From positions 1-64,000 of the forward strand of contig CAYZMG010000005.1 in NCBI GenBank assembly GCA_964479465.1: a stretch of 64,000 nucleotides of DNA. The letters are read 5' to 3'. Positions 8,039 through 17,087 of the stretch are shown one piece after another. The translations under genes were made by a program, and so were the position numbers. The notes under the pieces are model-generated. The model was not told the origin of the DNA. It saw only the letters and a list, made by a program, of their open reading frames with translations, and made no database searches. Each line of letters opens with the position of its first letter. The stretch's first letter is position 1. This stretch comes from CADCTB01 sp964479465. GTDB lineage: Bacteria > Actinomycetota > Acidimicrobiia > Acidimicrobiales > AC-14.

Positions 8039-9705
8039 AGCCGATTGTTGCGGACCTGCTCGTTGACCTTGCGGTCGGCCCGCAGGATGGACCAGAGCAG
8101 GGCGAAGCCGCAGGCGGCGGCGGCCAGGAAGCACAGGATGGCCAGCGCCGGGTAGCCGAACAGCTTCGACGCCGTGTCCACCTGGATCAGCAGGGCTGCT
8201 CCGATGATGAGGGCGGCGACGACCAGCCCCATGGTCAGGCGGTTGGCCAGCTTCTGGAAGCCCCGCATGAGCTCGGCCTGGTCGAAGGCGTGGACGTCGA
8301 GGTGAAAGGTCCCCTCGGCCATGGCGTCCATGACCTTGTTGACCCGACCGGGGAACTGCTCGACGAAGTCTCGGGCCTCGAGCAGGGCCGAGAAGGCGCT
8401 GCCCGACGACGGCCGCATCTGGGACTCGAGGATGCTGTCGGTGTGGCGGCGGATGGCCTCGCTGGGGTCGAAGTCAGGGTCGAGCTGGCGGGCGACCTGG
8501 TCGAGGTTGAGCAGTGCCTTGCCGAGCATGGACAGCTCGGCGGGCAGGCGCAGCCCGTGGTCGCCGGAGATGCGCATGAGCTCCATGACCATTGAGCCGG
8601 CGTCGAGCTCGGCGATGGTGGCCCCTTTGCTGCGCTCGACCATGTCCGACGCCGCGGTGACGAACGAGGCCTCGTCGAAGTCCTCCAGGGGCCGGCCGAG
8701 GACGACGGCAGCCTCAGCCGTGGCTTTGCCGTCGCCGTCGCTCAGGGCCAGCAGGAGCTTGATGAGGAGCTTGCGCATGTTGCCCGGCACCCGGGCCACC
8801 ATGCCGAGGTCGATGAGGGCGATGCGGTGGTCATCGGTCAGCAGCACGTTGCCGGGGTGAGGGTCGGCGTGGAAGAAGCCCTCCACGAGGATCTGGTCGA
8901 GGTAGGCCTCGAACAGCTTCTCGGCCAGGACGGATCCGTCAAACTCCATCTTGGCCAGGGGGCCGAGCTCGGTGACCTTGCGACCCGGGATGTAGTCCAT
9001 GGTGAGGACGAGGCCGGTCGTGTAGTCCTCGATCGGCTCCGGGATCACCAGGTTGTCGTACTTGGACACGATCTGGCCCAGGCGGGTGAGGTTGGCGGCC
9101 TCCTGCCGGTAGTCGAGCTCTCCGTTGAGGGAGCGGCGGAACTGCTCCAGCAGCTCGCCGAAGCCGTACTTTCGGCCGGCGTCAGAGCGCTTGTCGGCGA
9201 ACTCGGCCAGCTCGGCCAGGGCCTCCATGTCCTCGGCGATCTGCTCCTTGATGCCCGGCCGTTGGACTTTGACCACGACCTGGCGGCCGTCCCGCAGCAC
9301 CGCCCGGTGGACCTGCCCCAGCGATGCAGAGGCCAGTGGGGTGGAGTCGAAGGACGCGAACGCCCTCGACAGCCGCACGCCGAGCTCCTCGGTGACGATG
9401 CGCTCCACCTCCGCGAAACTGAACGGCTCCACCGAGTCCTGGAGGCGGCTCAGGGCGTTGGCGTAGGAAGGCGGGATGAGGTCGGCCCGGGTCGACATGA
9501 GCTGCGCCAGCTTGATGTAGGTGGGGCCCATCCGCTCGAGGTCGTCGGTCAGCTCCTCGGCCTTGGCCGGCACGTCACCTTCACCGAAGTCGCCGACGTC
9601 GGCAATGCCGGCGTCCTTGACGAGATCGGACCGGCCGTACTTCACGAGGAGGCGGGCGATGTCGTGGTAGCGGCCGGCGTGCTGGGGGCGAAGAGAGACA
9701 GACAT
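8035..9705 (-). CDS. UbiB/AarF (ABC1) family atypical kinase
   Basis: A 556-residue protein. The ABC1 kinase-like core spans about 55-400: the K-x-G-Q element appears as KLAQ (65-68) in GPTYIKLAQLMSTRADLIP, the alanine-rich loop as ASASLGQVHRA, the catalytic loop as FFHADPHPGNVL and the metal-binding motif as LIDLGM. Two membrane helices sit near the C-terminus (about 490-540). UbiB proteins support isoprenoid quinone synthesis or lipid homeostasis and act as ATPases at the inner membrane; in actinobacteria the client is often unknown. Alanine replaces the usual glycine in the KxGQ element. The gene is monocistronic and convergent with the methyltransferase gene. Confidence 0.9.
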   Translation of the reverse strand: MSVSLRPQHAGRYHDIARLLVKYGRSDLVKDAGIADVGDFGEGDVPAKAEELTDDLERMGPTYIKLAQLMSTRADLIPPSYANALSRLQDSVEPFSFAEVERIVTEELGVRLSRAFASFDSTPLASASLGQVHRAVLRDGRQVVVKVQRPGIKEQIAEDMEALAELAEFADKRSDAGRKYGFGELLEQFRRSLNGELDYRQEAANLTRLGQIVSKYDNLVIPEPIEDYTTGLVLTMDYIPGRKVTELGPLAKMEFDGSVLAEKLFEAYLDQILVEGFFHADPHPGNVLLTDDHRIALIDLGMVARVPGNMRKLLIKLLLALSDGDGKATAEAAVVLGRPLEDFDEASFVTAASDMVERSKGATIAELDAGSMVMELMRISGDHGLRLPAELSMLGKALLNLDQVARQLDPDFDPSEAIRRHTDSILESQMRPSSGSAFSALLEARDFVEQFPGRVNKVMDAMAEGTFHLDVHAFDQAELMRGFQKLANRLTMGLVVAALIIGAALLIQVDTASKLFGYPALAILCFLAAAACGFALLWSILRADRKVNEQVRNNRL

Positions 9706-9736
9706 GTGTGTCTGGATGTACCCCGTTGGTACCCGT

Positions 9737-10738
9737 TTAGACCAGTGAGCGGGCCTCGGCGTAGTGGCAGGCCGAGGGATGGCCCTCGCCCCGGTCGACC
9801 AGCGCCGGCTGCTCGTCGATGCAGCGCTGGCGCTCGCCGTCGTTCAGCTCGTTGGCGAACTTGGGGCAGCGGGTGCGGAAGCGGCAACCGCTGGGCGGGT
9901 CGATCGGACTGGGCACGTCGCCGGAGACCAGGATGCGCCGGCGGCTGCGCTCGCGATTCGGGTCGGGGACCGGGACCGCCGAGATGAGCGCCTGGGTGTA
10001 TGGGTGCGACGGCCGCTCGAACAGGTCGTCGGTCTGCGCCGTCTCCACGATGGTCCCCAGGTACATCACCGCCACCCGGCTGGCGATGTGGCGCACCACG
10101 CTCAGGTCGTGGGCGATGAACAGGAACGTCAGGCCGAGCCGAGCCTGGAGGTCCTCCAGCAGGTTCAGCACCTGGGCCCGGATCGACACGTCCAGGGCCG
10201 ACACCGGTTCGTCGCAGACGATGAGTTTGGGGTCGAGGGCGATGGCCCGGGCGATGCCGACCCGCTGGCGCTGGCCCCCGGAGAACTCGTGCGGGTAGCG
10301 CGATGCGTGCTCGGGCAGCAGTCCCACCATCTCGAGCAGGGCTTCCACTTTGCCGTCCGCATCCAGGCCGTGGATGGTGAACGGCTCCCGCAGGATGCCG
10401 CGGACGGTCATCCGGGGGTTGAGGCTGGCGAAGGGGTCCTGAAAGATCATCTGCATCTCCCGGCGCAGTGTCCGCATGCGGCCGGCGCCGGCGTGGGTGA
10501 TGTCCTCGCCCTCGAAGTTGACGGCCCCGGAGGTCGGTTCGATGAGGCGGAGTACGCACCGGGCGGTTGTCGACTTCCCGCACCCCGACTCGCCGACAAG
10601 GGCGAACGTCTCGCCGGCCTCCAGGTCGAAGGAGATGCCGTCGACCGCCTTGACCGCGCCCACGTCGTGGCGGAACACGATGCCGGAACGGATCGGGTAG
10701 TGCTTGACCAGATCCTTGACCTCGACCAGCGCCGTCAT
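9737..10738 (-). CDS. oligopeptide/dipeptide ABC importer, ATPase subunit (OppF/DppF type)
   Basis: A 333-residue ATPase with Walker A GESGCGKST (49-57), signature FSGGQRQRVGIARA, Walker B LIVCDEPVSALD and H-loop FIAHD. The extra C-terminal oligopeptide-transporter domain has the cysteine-containing GCRFRTRCPKF region seen in Opp/Dpp ATPases, which can hold a 4Fe-4S cluster. It is the last gene of a five-gene operon (binding protein, two permeases, two ATPases) and its ATG overlaps the stop of the other ATPase (ATGA). It energises uptake of peptides or another family-5 ligand. Confidence 0.93.
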   Translation of the reverse strand: MTALVEVKDLVKHYPIRSGIVFRHDVGAVKAVDGISFDLEAGETFALVGESGCGKSTTARCVLRLIEPTSGAVNFEGEDITHAGAGRMRTLRREMQMIFQDPFASLNPRMTVRGILREPFTIHGLDADGKVEALLEMVGLLPEHASRYPHEFSGGQRQRVGIARAIALDPKLIVCDEPVSALDVSIRAQVLNLLEDLQARLGLTFLFIAHDLSVVRHIASRVAVMYLGTIVETAQTDDLFERPSHPYTQALISAVPVPDPNRERSRRRILVSGDVPSPIDPPSGCRFRTRCPKFANELNDGERQRCIDEQPALVDRGEGHPSACHYAEARSLV

Positions 10739-11757
10739 GATGCGGCTGGGCTCTGCTGCAGGGCGACCTGGTCGCTGTGGTGGCAGGCGGCCAGATGGGC
10801 GGGGCCGTCCTTGGGCTCCAGCGCCGGCATCTCCTGCCGGCAGATGTCGGAGGCGAAGGGGCAGCGGGGATGGAACGGGCAGCCGGGCGGGACGTGGATG
10901 AGGCTGGGGGGCTGGCCGATGATGGGCTTGAGCCGGTCGGTGCGGCGCTGGTCCATCCGGGCCAGGCTGTTGAGGAGGCCGAGGGTGTAGGGGTGGCGGG
11001 GGCGGTAGTAGACGTCGTCGATCGTGCCCAGCTCGGCCATCTTGCCGGCGTACATGACGAGCACACGGTCGGCGTGGCCGGCCACCAGGCCGAGGTCGTG
11101 GGTGATGAGGACGATGGCCGTCCCCCGCTCGGCCTGGAGGCGGATCAGCAGTTCCATGATCTGGGCCTGCACGGTGACGTCGAGGGCGGTGGTGGGCTCG
11201 TCGGCCAGCAGCACGAGCGGGTCGAGGGCCAGGGCCATGGCGATCATCGCCCGCTTGCGCATGCCGCCGGAGAACTTGTGCGGGTACTCCCGCGCCCGCT
11301 GCTTGGGATTGGGGATCCCGACCTCGGCGAGCAGCTCGACGGCCTTGGCCCGGGCCGCGATCCGACCGACCTTCTTGTCATGCGCCTGGATGACCTCGGC
11401 GATCTGGTGGCCGACCCGGAAGACGGGGTTCAGGGCGGTCAGGGGGTCCTGGAAGATCATCGAGATCTCCTTGCCCCTGATGGCTCTCCGCTCCTTCTCA
11501 TCCGCGGCGATCAGGTCGCGGCCCTTGAACAGGATGCGACCCGACTCGTAGCGGGCCGGCGGAACGGGCACGAGGCCCATGACCGCCAGCGCGGAGACCG
11601 ACTTGCCCGACCCCGACTCGCCGACGATGCCGAGCGTCTCACCCGGCGTCACGGCCCAGCTGATCCCGTCCACTGCCTTCACCACGCCGGCGTCGGTATG
11701 GAAGTGGACGCGCAGGTCCTCGATCGACAGCAGCGGCTCGTTTGTGTCGGGGATCAT
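10735..11757 (-). CDS. oligopeptide/dipeptide ABC importer, ATPase subunit (OppD/DppD type)
   Basis: A 340-residue ATPase with Walker A GESGSGKSV (46-54), signature FSGGMRKRAMIAMAL, Walker B LVLLADEPTTALD and H-loop LITHD, then the C-terminal Opp/Dpp extension with PPGCPFHPRCPF. The chosen ATG at 11757 overlaps the stop of the permease gene (ATGA) and places the usual short N-terminus before the first strand. The serine-glycine form of Walker A and the GGMRKR signature are normal for the OppD branch. It pairs with the OppF-type subunit as a heterodimer on the cytoplasmic face. Confidence 0.93.
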   Translation of the reverse strand: MIPDTNEPLLSIEDLRVHFHTDAGVVKAVDGISWAVTPGETLGIVGESGSGKSVSALAVMGLVPVPPARYESGRILFKGRDLIAADEKERRAIRGKEISMIFQDPLTALNPVFRVGHQIAEVIQAHDKKVGRIAARAKAVELLAEVGIPNPKQRAREYPHKFSGGMRKRAMIAMALALDPLVLLADEPTTALDVTVQAQIMELLIRLQAERGTAIVLITHDLGLVAGHADRVLVMYAGKMAELGTIDDVYYRPRHPYTLGLLNSLARMDQRRTDRLKPIIGQPPSLIHVPPGCPFHPRCPFASDICRQEMPALEPKDGPAHLAACHHSDQVALQQSPAAS

Positions 11758-12707
11758 CGTAAGCGGGGATCCAGTGCGTCGCGCATGCCGTCTCCCACGA
11801 AGACGAACCCGAGGACGGTGAACACCACCGCCATGCTCGGGAAGAACCAGAGGTAGTCCTTGAACCCGAAGAACTTCTGTCCCGCGGCGATCATGTTCCC
11901 CCAGTCGGGCACGTCGGGCGGGACGCCGACGCCCAGATAGCTCAGCGATGCCTGGGCCACGATGGCGGTGGCCACGCTCACCATGGCGTAGACGAGCACC
12001 GGCGCCATGCTGTTGGGCAGCACATGGCGGGTGATGATGCGCCACTTGCTGGCACCCAGCGACCGGGCCGCCTCCACGTACTCGCTCTCCCGGATCGACA
12101 GGATCGAGCTGCGCAGCAGGCGGGCGACGGTGGCCCAGCTGAACAATCCGATCGCCAGGATGACGGGCATCACGCCCCGCCCGACGACGAGGATGATCAC
12201 GACGGCGCCGATGATGAGCGGGAAGGCGAAGAAGACGTCGGCGACCCGCATGATGAGGGTGTCCCAGACCTTGCCGATGTACCCGGAGATGGACCCGAGG
12301 ATCACGCCGATGACCAGGGCGAGGAAGATCGACGCCAGGCCGACGCTGACCGCGATGCGCGTGCCGTAGACGATCCGGCTGAACACGTCGCGTCCGAGCT
12401 CGTCGGTCCCCAGCCAGTGCGCTGACGACGGGGACTGGAGGGTGATGGTGAGGTCCTGGGCCCTCGGTGGGTGGGTGGCGATGATGGGAGCGAAGATCGC
12501 GGTCAGGAAGACGATCGTGATCATCACCAGGCCCATCACGGCCAGTTTGTTGCGCAGGAAGCGCCGGCGGATGTTGCCGAACTGGGTCTGGCGGGTGATG
12601 CCGCCGACGGCGGCGGCCTGGCTCTCGGCGCCGCCGAACCCGCCGGCGCCGGCCCCGAGGGTGACCTCGCCGGCGGCCGGCGCGTGAGGAACGATCTGTT
12701 CGGTCAC
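11754..12707 (-). CDS. oligopeptide/dipeptide ABC importer, permease subunit (OppC/DppC type)
   Basis: A 317-residue permease from the GTG at 12707, with another in-frame GTG nine codons upstream. The cytoplasmic N-terminal segment leads into RRRFLRNKLAVMGLVMITIV, typical of OppC. The protein has about six helices and the EAA loop YVEAARSLGASKWRIITRHVL that docks onto the ATPases. The periplasm-facing segment HWLGTDELGRDVFSRIVYGTR is a strong family marker. It lies between the other permease (129-base gap) and the OppD-type ATPase (ATGA overlap). Neither GTG has a clear Shine-Dalgarno, so the start is uncertain by nine residues. Confidence 0.92.
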   Translation of the reverse strand: MTEQIVPHAPAAGEVTLGAGAGGFGGAESQAAAVGGITRQTQFGNIRRRFLRNKLAVMGLVMITIVFLTAIFAPIIATHPPRAQDLTITLQSPSSAHWLGTDELGRDVFSRIVYGTRIAVSVGLASIFLALVIGVILGSISGYIGKVWDTLIMRVADVFFAFPLIIGAVVIILVVGRGVMPVILAIGLFSWATVARLLRSSILSIRESEYVEAARSLGASKWRIITRHVLPNSMAPVLVYAMVSVATAIVAQASLSYLGVGVPPDVPDWGNMIAAGQKFFGFKDYLWFFPSMAVVFTVLGFVFVGDGMRDALDPRLR

Positions 12708-12835
12708 GAGTGGGCCAGTTCGTGCAAGGCGCACCGGAGCCCCGATACCCCTGCCGTCTCAGGGCGAGGAGCAACGCAGCCAGCGTCGGCGAGAGCCGGC
12801 GAGACGCCATTGGGACGTGCGAACTGGTCCACTAC

Positions 12836-13768
12836 CTACTCCAGCCTGATCCGGGGGTCGAGGAAGGCGTAGGCCACGTCGACGACCAGGTTGACCAGGA
12901 CGAAGATGGCGACCCCGTAGGTCACCACGCCGAGCACGATGGGGTTGTCCTGGGACTGGATGGCTCCGACGAGGGCCAGTCCGATCCCGTTCCAGTTGAA
13001 GACCGTCTCGGTGATCAGGGCGCCGCCGAGCAGGCCGCCGAAGGAGATGCCCAGGAAGGTCAGCACCGGGATCACCGAGTTCCGCAGGGCGTGCTTGAGG
13101 ATGACAACCCGCTTCGAGAGTCCCTTGGCGTAGGCGGTGCGAATGAAGTCGGCCCGCATGACCTCCGACATGGTCCCTCGCATCAGCCGGCTGACCAGCG
13201 CGGTCTCGACCGCGGCCAGGGTAAGGGCGGGCAGGATGATTGATCTCCCGATGCCCTGTGCCTGCCCCTGTAACGGCAACCATCCCAGATTGATGGCGAA
13301 AACGTTCTGTAATGCCAGGCCGATGACGAGCGTCGGGATGCCGATCGCCAAGGTGGTCGACAAGGTCACCAGCACGTCGAGGAAGGAGTACCTGAACACC
13401 GCGGCGATGATGCCGGCCATGATGCCGAGGGCGATCTCGAGCACGATGGCCACCAGGGCCAGCTTGGCCGTGTTGCCCAGCTTCTCCTTGAGGATGGTGT
13501 TCACCGAGCGGCGGTACACGTAGGACTCGCCCAGGTCACCCTGGGCCAACCGACCGAGATAGCCGACGTACTGCTGAGGCAGGGGTTTGTCCAGGTTGTA
13601 CCGCCGCTCCAGTGCGGCTCGGGTGCCGGGGTCGAGCTGTCGTCCCTCCCCCTGCGACGTGGCGATGGGATCGCCGGGCACGATGAACAAGCTGACGAAC
13701 AGGATGATGCTGGCGCCGAAGAGCACCAGCATCATCTGTAGGAGTCGCCGGACGACGTACTTGCCCAA
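12836..13768 (-). CDS. oligopeptide/dipeptide ABC importer, permease subunit (OppB/DppB type)
   Basis: A 310-residue permease with the N-terminal helix of OppB proteins (MGKYVVRRLLQMMLVLFGAS), the VPGDP element, the GDLGESYVYRRSV segment and the EAA loop FIRTAYAKGLSKRVVILKHA. About six transmembrane helices are visible. It begins 10 bases after the binding-protein gene ends, consistent with one transcript. The other permease follows after 128 bases, the largest gap in the operon. Confidence 0.93.
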   Translation of the reverse strand: MGKYVVRRLLQMMLVLFGASIILFVSLFIVPGDPIATSQGEGRQLDPGTRAALERRYNLDKPLPQQYVGYLGRLAQGDLGESYVYRRSVNTILKEKLGNTAKLALVAIVLEIALGIMAGIIAAVFRYSFLDVLVTLSTTLAIGIPTLVIGLALQNVFAINLGWLPLQGQAQGIGRSIILPALTLAAVETALVSRLMRGTMSEVMRADFIRTAYAKGLSKRVVILKHALRNSVIPVLTFLGISFGGLLGGALITETVFNWNGIGLALVGAIQSQDNPIVLGVVTYGVAIFVLVNLVVDVAYAFLDPRIRLE

Positions 13769-13778
13769 GGAACTGCGG

Positions 13779-15428
13779 TTACTTCAGGCTCGCCGTCTCC
13801 AACGTGGGCCGCTCGAAGAAGTCGAGGTCGAGGCCAGTCCACTTGTTCGAGTCGAACACGCGGTAGGCGGTCCGGTAGTAGGTCGGGGCAAGAGCGAGGT
13901 CACGACCGATGGCGATCCTCTCGATCTCTTTGATCGTCTTCTCCCGGTCGGCGTCGCTCTTCTGCGTCTTCGACAGCGCAAGGAGCCGGTCGACCTCGGG
14001 GTTGGAGTACTTGCCGTCGTTGTCCTCGCTGGTGCTGCCCAGCAGGGGGGTGGTGAAGCCATCGGCCGAGGGGTAGTCCGTGGACCACGCGGCCCGGGCG
14101 ATGTCGAAGTCGCCGCGGTCGCGCTTCTGGAGGTGCTCGGCGAAGGGCACACCGTCGAGTTCGACCACGAGGCCGAGGTTCCTCTCCAGCTGGTCCTTCC
14201 AGGCCTGGACGAGCGGCTCGTGGCCACCGTCGTTGTTGTAGGCCAGCTTGATCCGAGTGCCCGGGGTCAGCCCGCCGCGCTGGGCGGCCTCCTTGGCCTT
14301 GGTCACGTCGTACTTGCACGCGTCACCGCACACGCCGGCCTGGTGGAACGCGCCGAACGGCGGGGTGATAAACGCCGTGGCCGAGGTCAGCGACCCCTGG
14401 TACACGCCCTGGTTGATCGCCTCACGGTCGATCGCCATGGACACGGCCTTGCGGGCATCGACGTTGTTGAACGGAGGCTTGGCGTTGTTGATGAGCAGGT
14501 AGTTGATGCCCGGCTGCTCGCTCTTGATGAAGCTGCCCTGTGGCTCGTAGGTGCCCTCGGCCTGCTTGAAAAGCGTCGGCGGGATGCGGGCGAAGTCGAC
14601 CTCGCCGGCGGTGAAGGCCCGGTACTCGGCCTCCAGGCGACCCTGGGCCGGGAAGATGACGAAGTCGATGCCGTCGATGTTGGGCTTCTTGCCGAAGTAG
14701 TTGTCGTTGCGGACCAGCGAGATCCCCTGGTTGTGCTCCCACTTGGTGCCGGGCTTCATCATGAAGGGGCCGTTCCCGACCGGCGCCTCGTTGAACGTCG
14801 TGTTCCTCACGTCGCCGGCGTTGGAGGGAACCGGGCTGGCGACGGGGTGGACGAGCTGCTTGTCGAACTCGCAGTCGCCGGCGCTGAGCTTGGCCACCAG
14901 CGTGTACGGGTCCGGAACGGACAGCCCCGAGAAGGTCTGGGCCGTCGGCGGGGTGGCGTGGAGCGCCTCGTACCCCTGGATCTGGCCGAGGTGGTAAGCG
15001 ACCTGAGAAGCGGCGGTGCCGATGGAGGCACGGGTCCAACCCCGGACGAAGGAGTTGGCGTCGACCTCTTCGCCGTTGTGGAACTTGGAGCCCCGGCGGA
15101 GCTTGAACGTCCACTCGGTGCAGTCGTTGTTGGCCTGCCAGCTCTCGGCCACGCCGGGCCGCATCTTCAGCTCAGCGTTCCCGTCGTAGGTGACCAGGCC
15201 GGTGAAGAGCCGGACGGTGACGTTGCTGCCCTCGGACTCACGGGCGTTGTAGGGGTCGATGGCGGAGGGCTCGCCGATTGGGATTCGGAACACCCCGCCC
15301 GTCTTTACCGTGCCGCCTGTCTGACCGCCGGCGCCCTCGTCGTCGTCCGATCCACCGCAGGCGGGGGCGACCAGGGCGAGACAGACGGCGGCGATTCCCA
15401 CGCGGGTGCTACGCCCGGTGATTCGCAC
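13779..15428 (-). CDS. peptide/solute-binding lipoprotein, family 5 (ABC importer)
   Basis: A 549-residue extracytoplasmic binding protein and the first gene of the importer operon. The N-terminus is a lipoprotein signal with lipobox LVAPAC (C24 would be acylated), then a Ser/Asp/Gly-rich linker. Family-5 features follow: FRIPIGEPSAIDPYNA, LTFKL-like WTFKLRRGSKFHNGEEV, RNDNYFGKKPNID, and the C-terminal segment YPSADGFTTPLLGS. The start is a GTG preceded at good spacing by AAGGAGGT, the strongest ribosome-binding site in this part of the window. The 149 bases between this gene and the NuoF-like gene upstream must contain the operon promoter. Ligand is probably an oligopeptide but could be a nickel chelate or sugar. 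Confidence 0.93.
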   Translation of the reverse strand: MRITGRSTRVGIAAVCLALVAPACGGSDDDEGAGGQTGGTVKTGGVFRIPIGEPSAIDPYNARESEGSNVTVRLFTGLVTYDGNAELKMRPGVAESWQANNDCTEWTFKLRRGSKFHNGEEVDANSFVRGWTRASIGTAASQVAYHLGQIQGYEALHATPPTAQTFSGLSVPDPYTLVAKLSAGDCEFDKQLVHPVASPVPSNAGDVRNTTFNEAPVGNGPFMMKPGTKWEHNQGISLVRNDNYFGKKPNIDGIDFVIFPAQGRLEAEYRAFTAGEVDFARIPPTLFKQAEGTYEPQGSFIKSEQPGINYLLINNAKPPFNNVDARKAVSMAIDREAINQGVYQGSLTSATAFITPPFGAFHQAGVCGDACKYDVTKAKEAAQRGGLTPGTRIKLAYNNDGGHEPLVQAWKDQLERNLGLVVELDGVPFAEHLQKRDRGDFDIARAAWSTDYPSADGFTTPLLGSTSEDNDGKYSNPEVDRLLALSKTQKSDADREKTIKEIERIAIGRDLALAPTYYRTAYRVFDSNKWTGLDLDFFERPTLETASLK

Positions 15429-15577
15429 GTTCGGAACCTCCTTGTTCCTGAGCCCTTCTTCTGGGACACGCGAGGCCCCAGCCGACTATTCGGGTCACTC
15501 CCACTCTACGGTGGCACTGGACTTACGTTGCACTGTGCCCCGAAGAGTGAAAGTTCAATCTCCGGCAGTGTCGCGGG

Positions 15578-17056
15578 CTATTCGGGAAGGGCCTGCGGCG
15601 CACGGTGCTCGCCGTAGCGCTCAGCGGGCACCTGACCCGAGTCCTCCTCGTCGTAGCTCCAGTCCGGCTGCTTGTCGCGGTGACGCTCGTCCAAGGTGGC
15701 GACGCCGTCGGCGATATCCAACAGCTCGGCGATGAGCTCCGGCTCGATGCCCGGAGCGCTGCCGGCCAGGTGGGCCTCCACCTCGTCCCCGTAGAGCTCG
15801 AGTAGGCTGTGCAGCACGTTCTGGTGCTGCTGGGCCAGGTAGCAGCGGGCGCCGTCGGCCACGGTGCCGACCCGCTTTTGGATCGTGGCCATGTCGGCGT
15901 CGCCGGCGTCGGAGTGGCAGACCTTGTCGAGCAGGCCGGCGAGCTGGAGGCCGTCCTCCTTGCAGGGTGTGCACTGGCCGCATGACTCGATGGCAAGGAA
16001 GCGCGAGACGCCGGCGGCGACGGCGGTCATGTCGTCGGCCTCGTCGAAGACCATGAAGCCGGCCGAGCCCAGCCCGCTGCCGATGCCGGCCAGACCCTCG
16101 TAGCTCACCGGCGTGTCGAGCAGGGACTCGGGGATGAACCCCTGGGCCACGCCGGGCAGCACGGCCTTGATCCGCCGGCCGTCACGCGGCCCGCCGCCGA
16201 TCTCCTCGATGACCTCGCGCAGGGGCGTGCCCATCTGTACCTCGGCGACACCGTGGCGCCGGGTGCTGCCGGTGACGGTGCAGACGACCGTCCCGGGCGA
16301 CTCCGGCGTGCCCTCGGTGCGGAACCAGTCGGCGCCCCGGGCGATGATCCGGGGAACGTTGGCGAGGGTCTCGATGTTGTTGGCCAGGGTGGGCGGGGCG
16401 AAACTGTCGTCTCCCTCGCCGGCCATCTCGATGGGAGCGGCCAGACCGCTGCCCGAGGTGGCCTCGCTGACGGTGTCGACGACGTCGGTCACGCCCCGGC
16501 GGAAGGGGGGGGCGATCCGGGGGAACGGGTAGCGGCCGGCGATGGTCTCGAGCAGCGCGGTCTCCTCGCCGTAGAGGTACTCGTTCGGCCCCTCGAACAC
16601 GTCGAGTTCCAGCCCCTTGGCCCACCCTGCGCCCGCGATCTCCTCGATCGCCTGCCGGAGGCGGCCCACTTCGGTGGCGAAGGACTTCTTGAGGGCGAAG
16701 ATGACGCTCGCCGCGCCAACGGCTCGGGCCGCGATCAGCGCCCCCTCCACGACCTGGAAGGGGTTGTTCCGGAGGATGGCGCGGTCCTTGAGCGTGCCCG
16801 GCTCCCCCTCGGCCCCGTTGACCACCACCGTCGTCGGCAGCACCTCGGACTCGTTCTCCGCCACCGTGCGCCACTTGGTGCCGGTCGGGAAGCCAGCACC
16901 GCCCCGGCCCCGCAGGCCCGAGGCCTCGATCTCGCCGATCAGGGCCGCCGGCTCGACCTTGCGGGCCGCCTCGAGCCCCTGACCCCCGCCGCGTGCCAGG
17001 TACTCGTCGAGGTCGGCGATCGGGTGCGGGAAGAGAACTCGGTGCACGATGGTCAT
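15578..17056 (-). CDS. stand-alone NuoF-like NADH:acceptor oxidoreductase subunit
   Basis: A 492-residue protein with the NuoF fold. The FMN loop GLRGRGGAGFPTGTKW is at 47-62, the NADH/FMN motif NGAEGEPGTLKDR at 80-92, then an SLBB-type domain. The 4Fe-4S (N3-type) ligands are C359, C362 and C365 (ESCGQCTPC) plus C405 (GARCYLA). The C-terminal 60-70 residues are an acidic and basic tail not typical of complex I NuoF. No nuoE, nuoG or other complex I genes are adjacent, so this is probably a soluble NADH-dependent dehydrogenase or diaphorase subunit working with an unlinked partner. Its ATG at 17056 has the purine-rich GGAAGGGAAGGAA upstream on its strand. Confidence 0.86.
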   Translation of the reverse strand: MTIVHRVLFPHPIADLDEYLARGGGQGLEAARKVEPAALIGEIEASGLRGRGGAGFPTGTKWRTVAENESEVLPTTVVVNGAEGEPGTLKDRAILRNNPFQVVEGALIAARAVGAASVIFALKKSFATEVGRLRQAIEEIAGAGWAKGLELDVFEGPNEYLYGEETALLETIAGRYPFPRIAPPFRRGVTDVVDTVSEATSGSGLAAPIEMAGEGDDSFAPPTLANNIETLANVPRIIARGADWFRTEGTPESPGTVVCTVTGSTRRHGVAEVQMGTPLREVIEEIGGGPRDGRRIKAVLPGVAQGFIPESLLDTPVSYEGLAGIGSGLGSAGFMVFDEADDMTAVAAGVSRFLAIESCGQCTPCKEDGLQLAGLLDKVCHSDAGDADMATIQKRVGTVADGARCYLAQQHQNVLHSLLELYGDEVEAHLAGSAPGIEPELIAELLDIADGVATLDERHRDKQPDWSYDEEDSGQVPAERYGEHRAPQALPE

Positions 17057-17087
17057 GCATGGGTTCCTTCCCTTCCAGGGCCATCCG

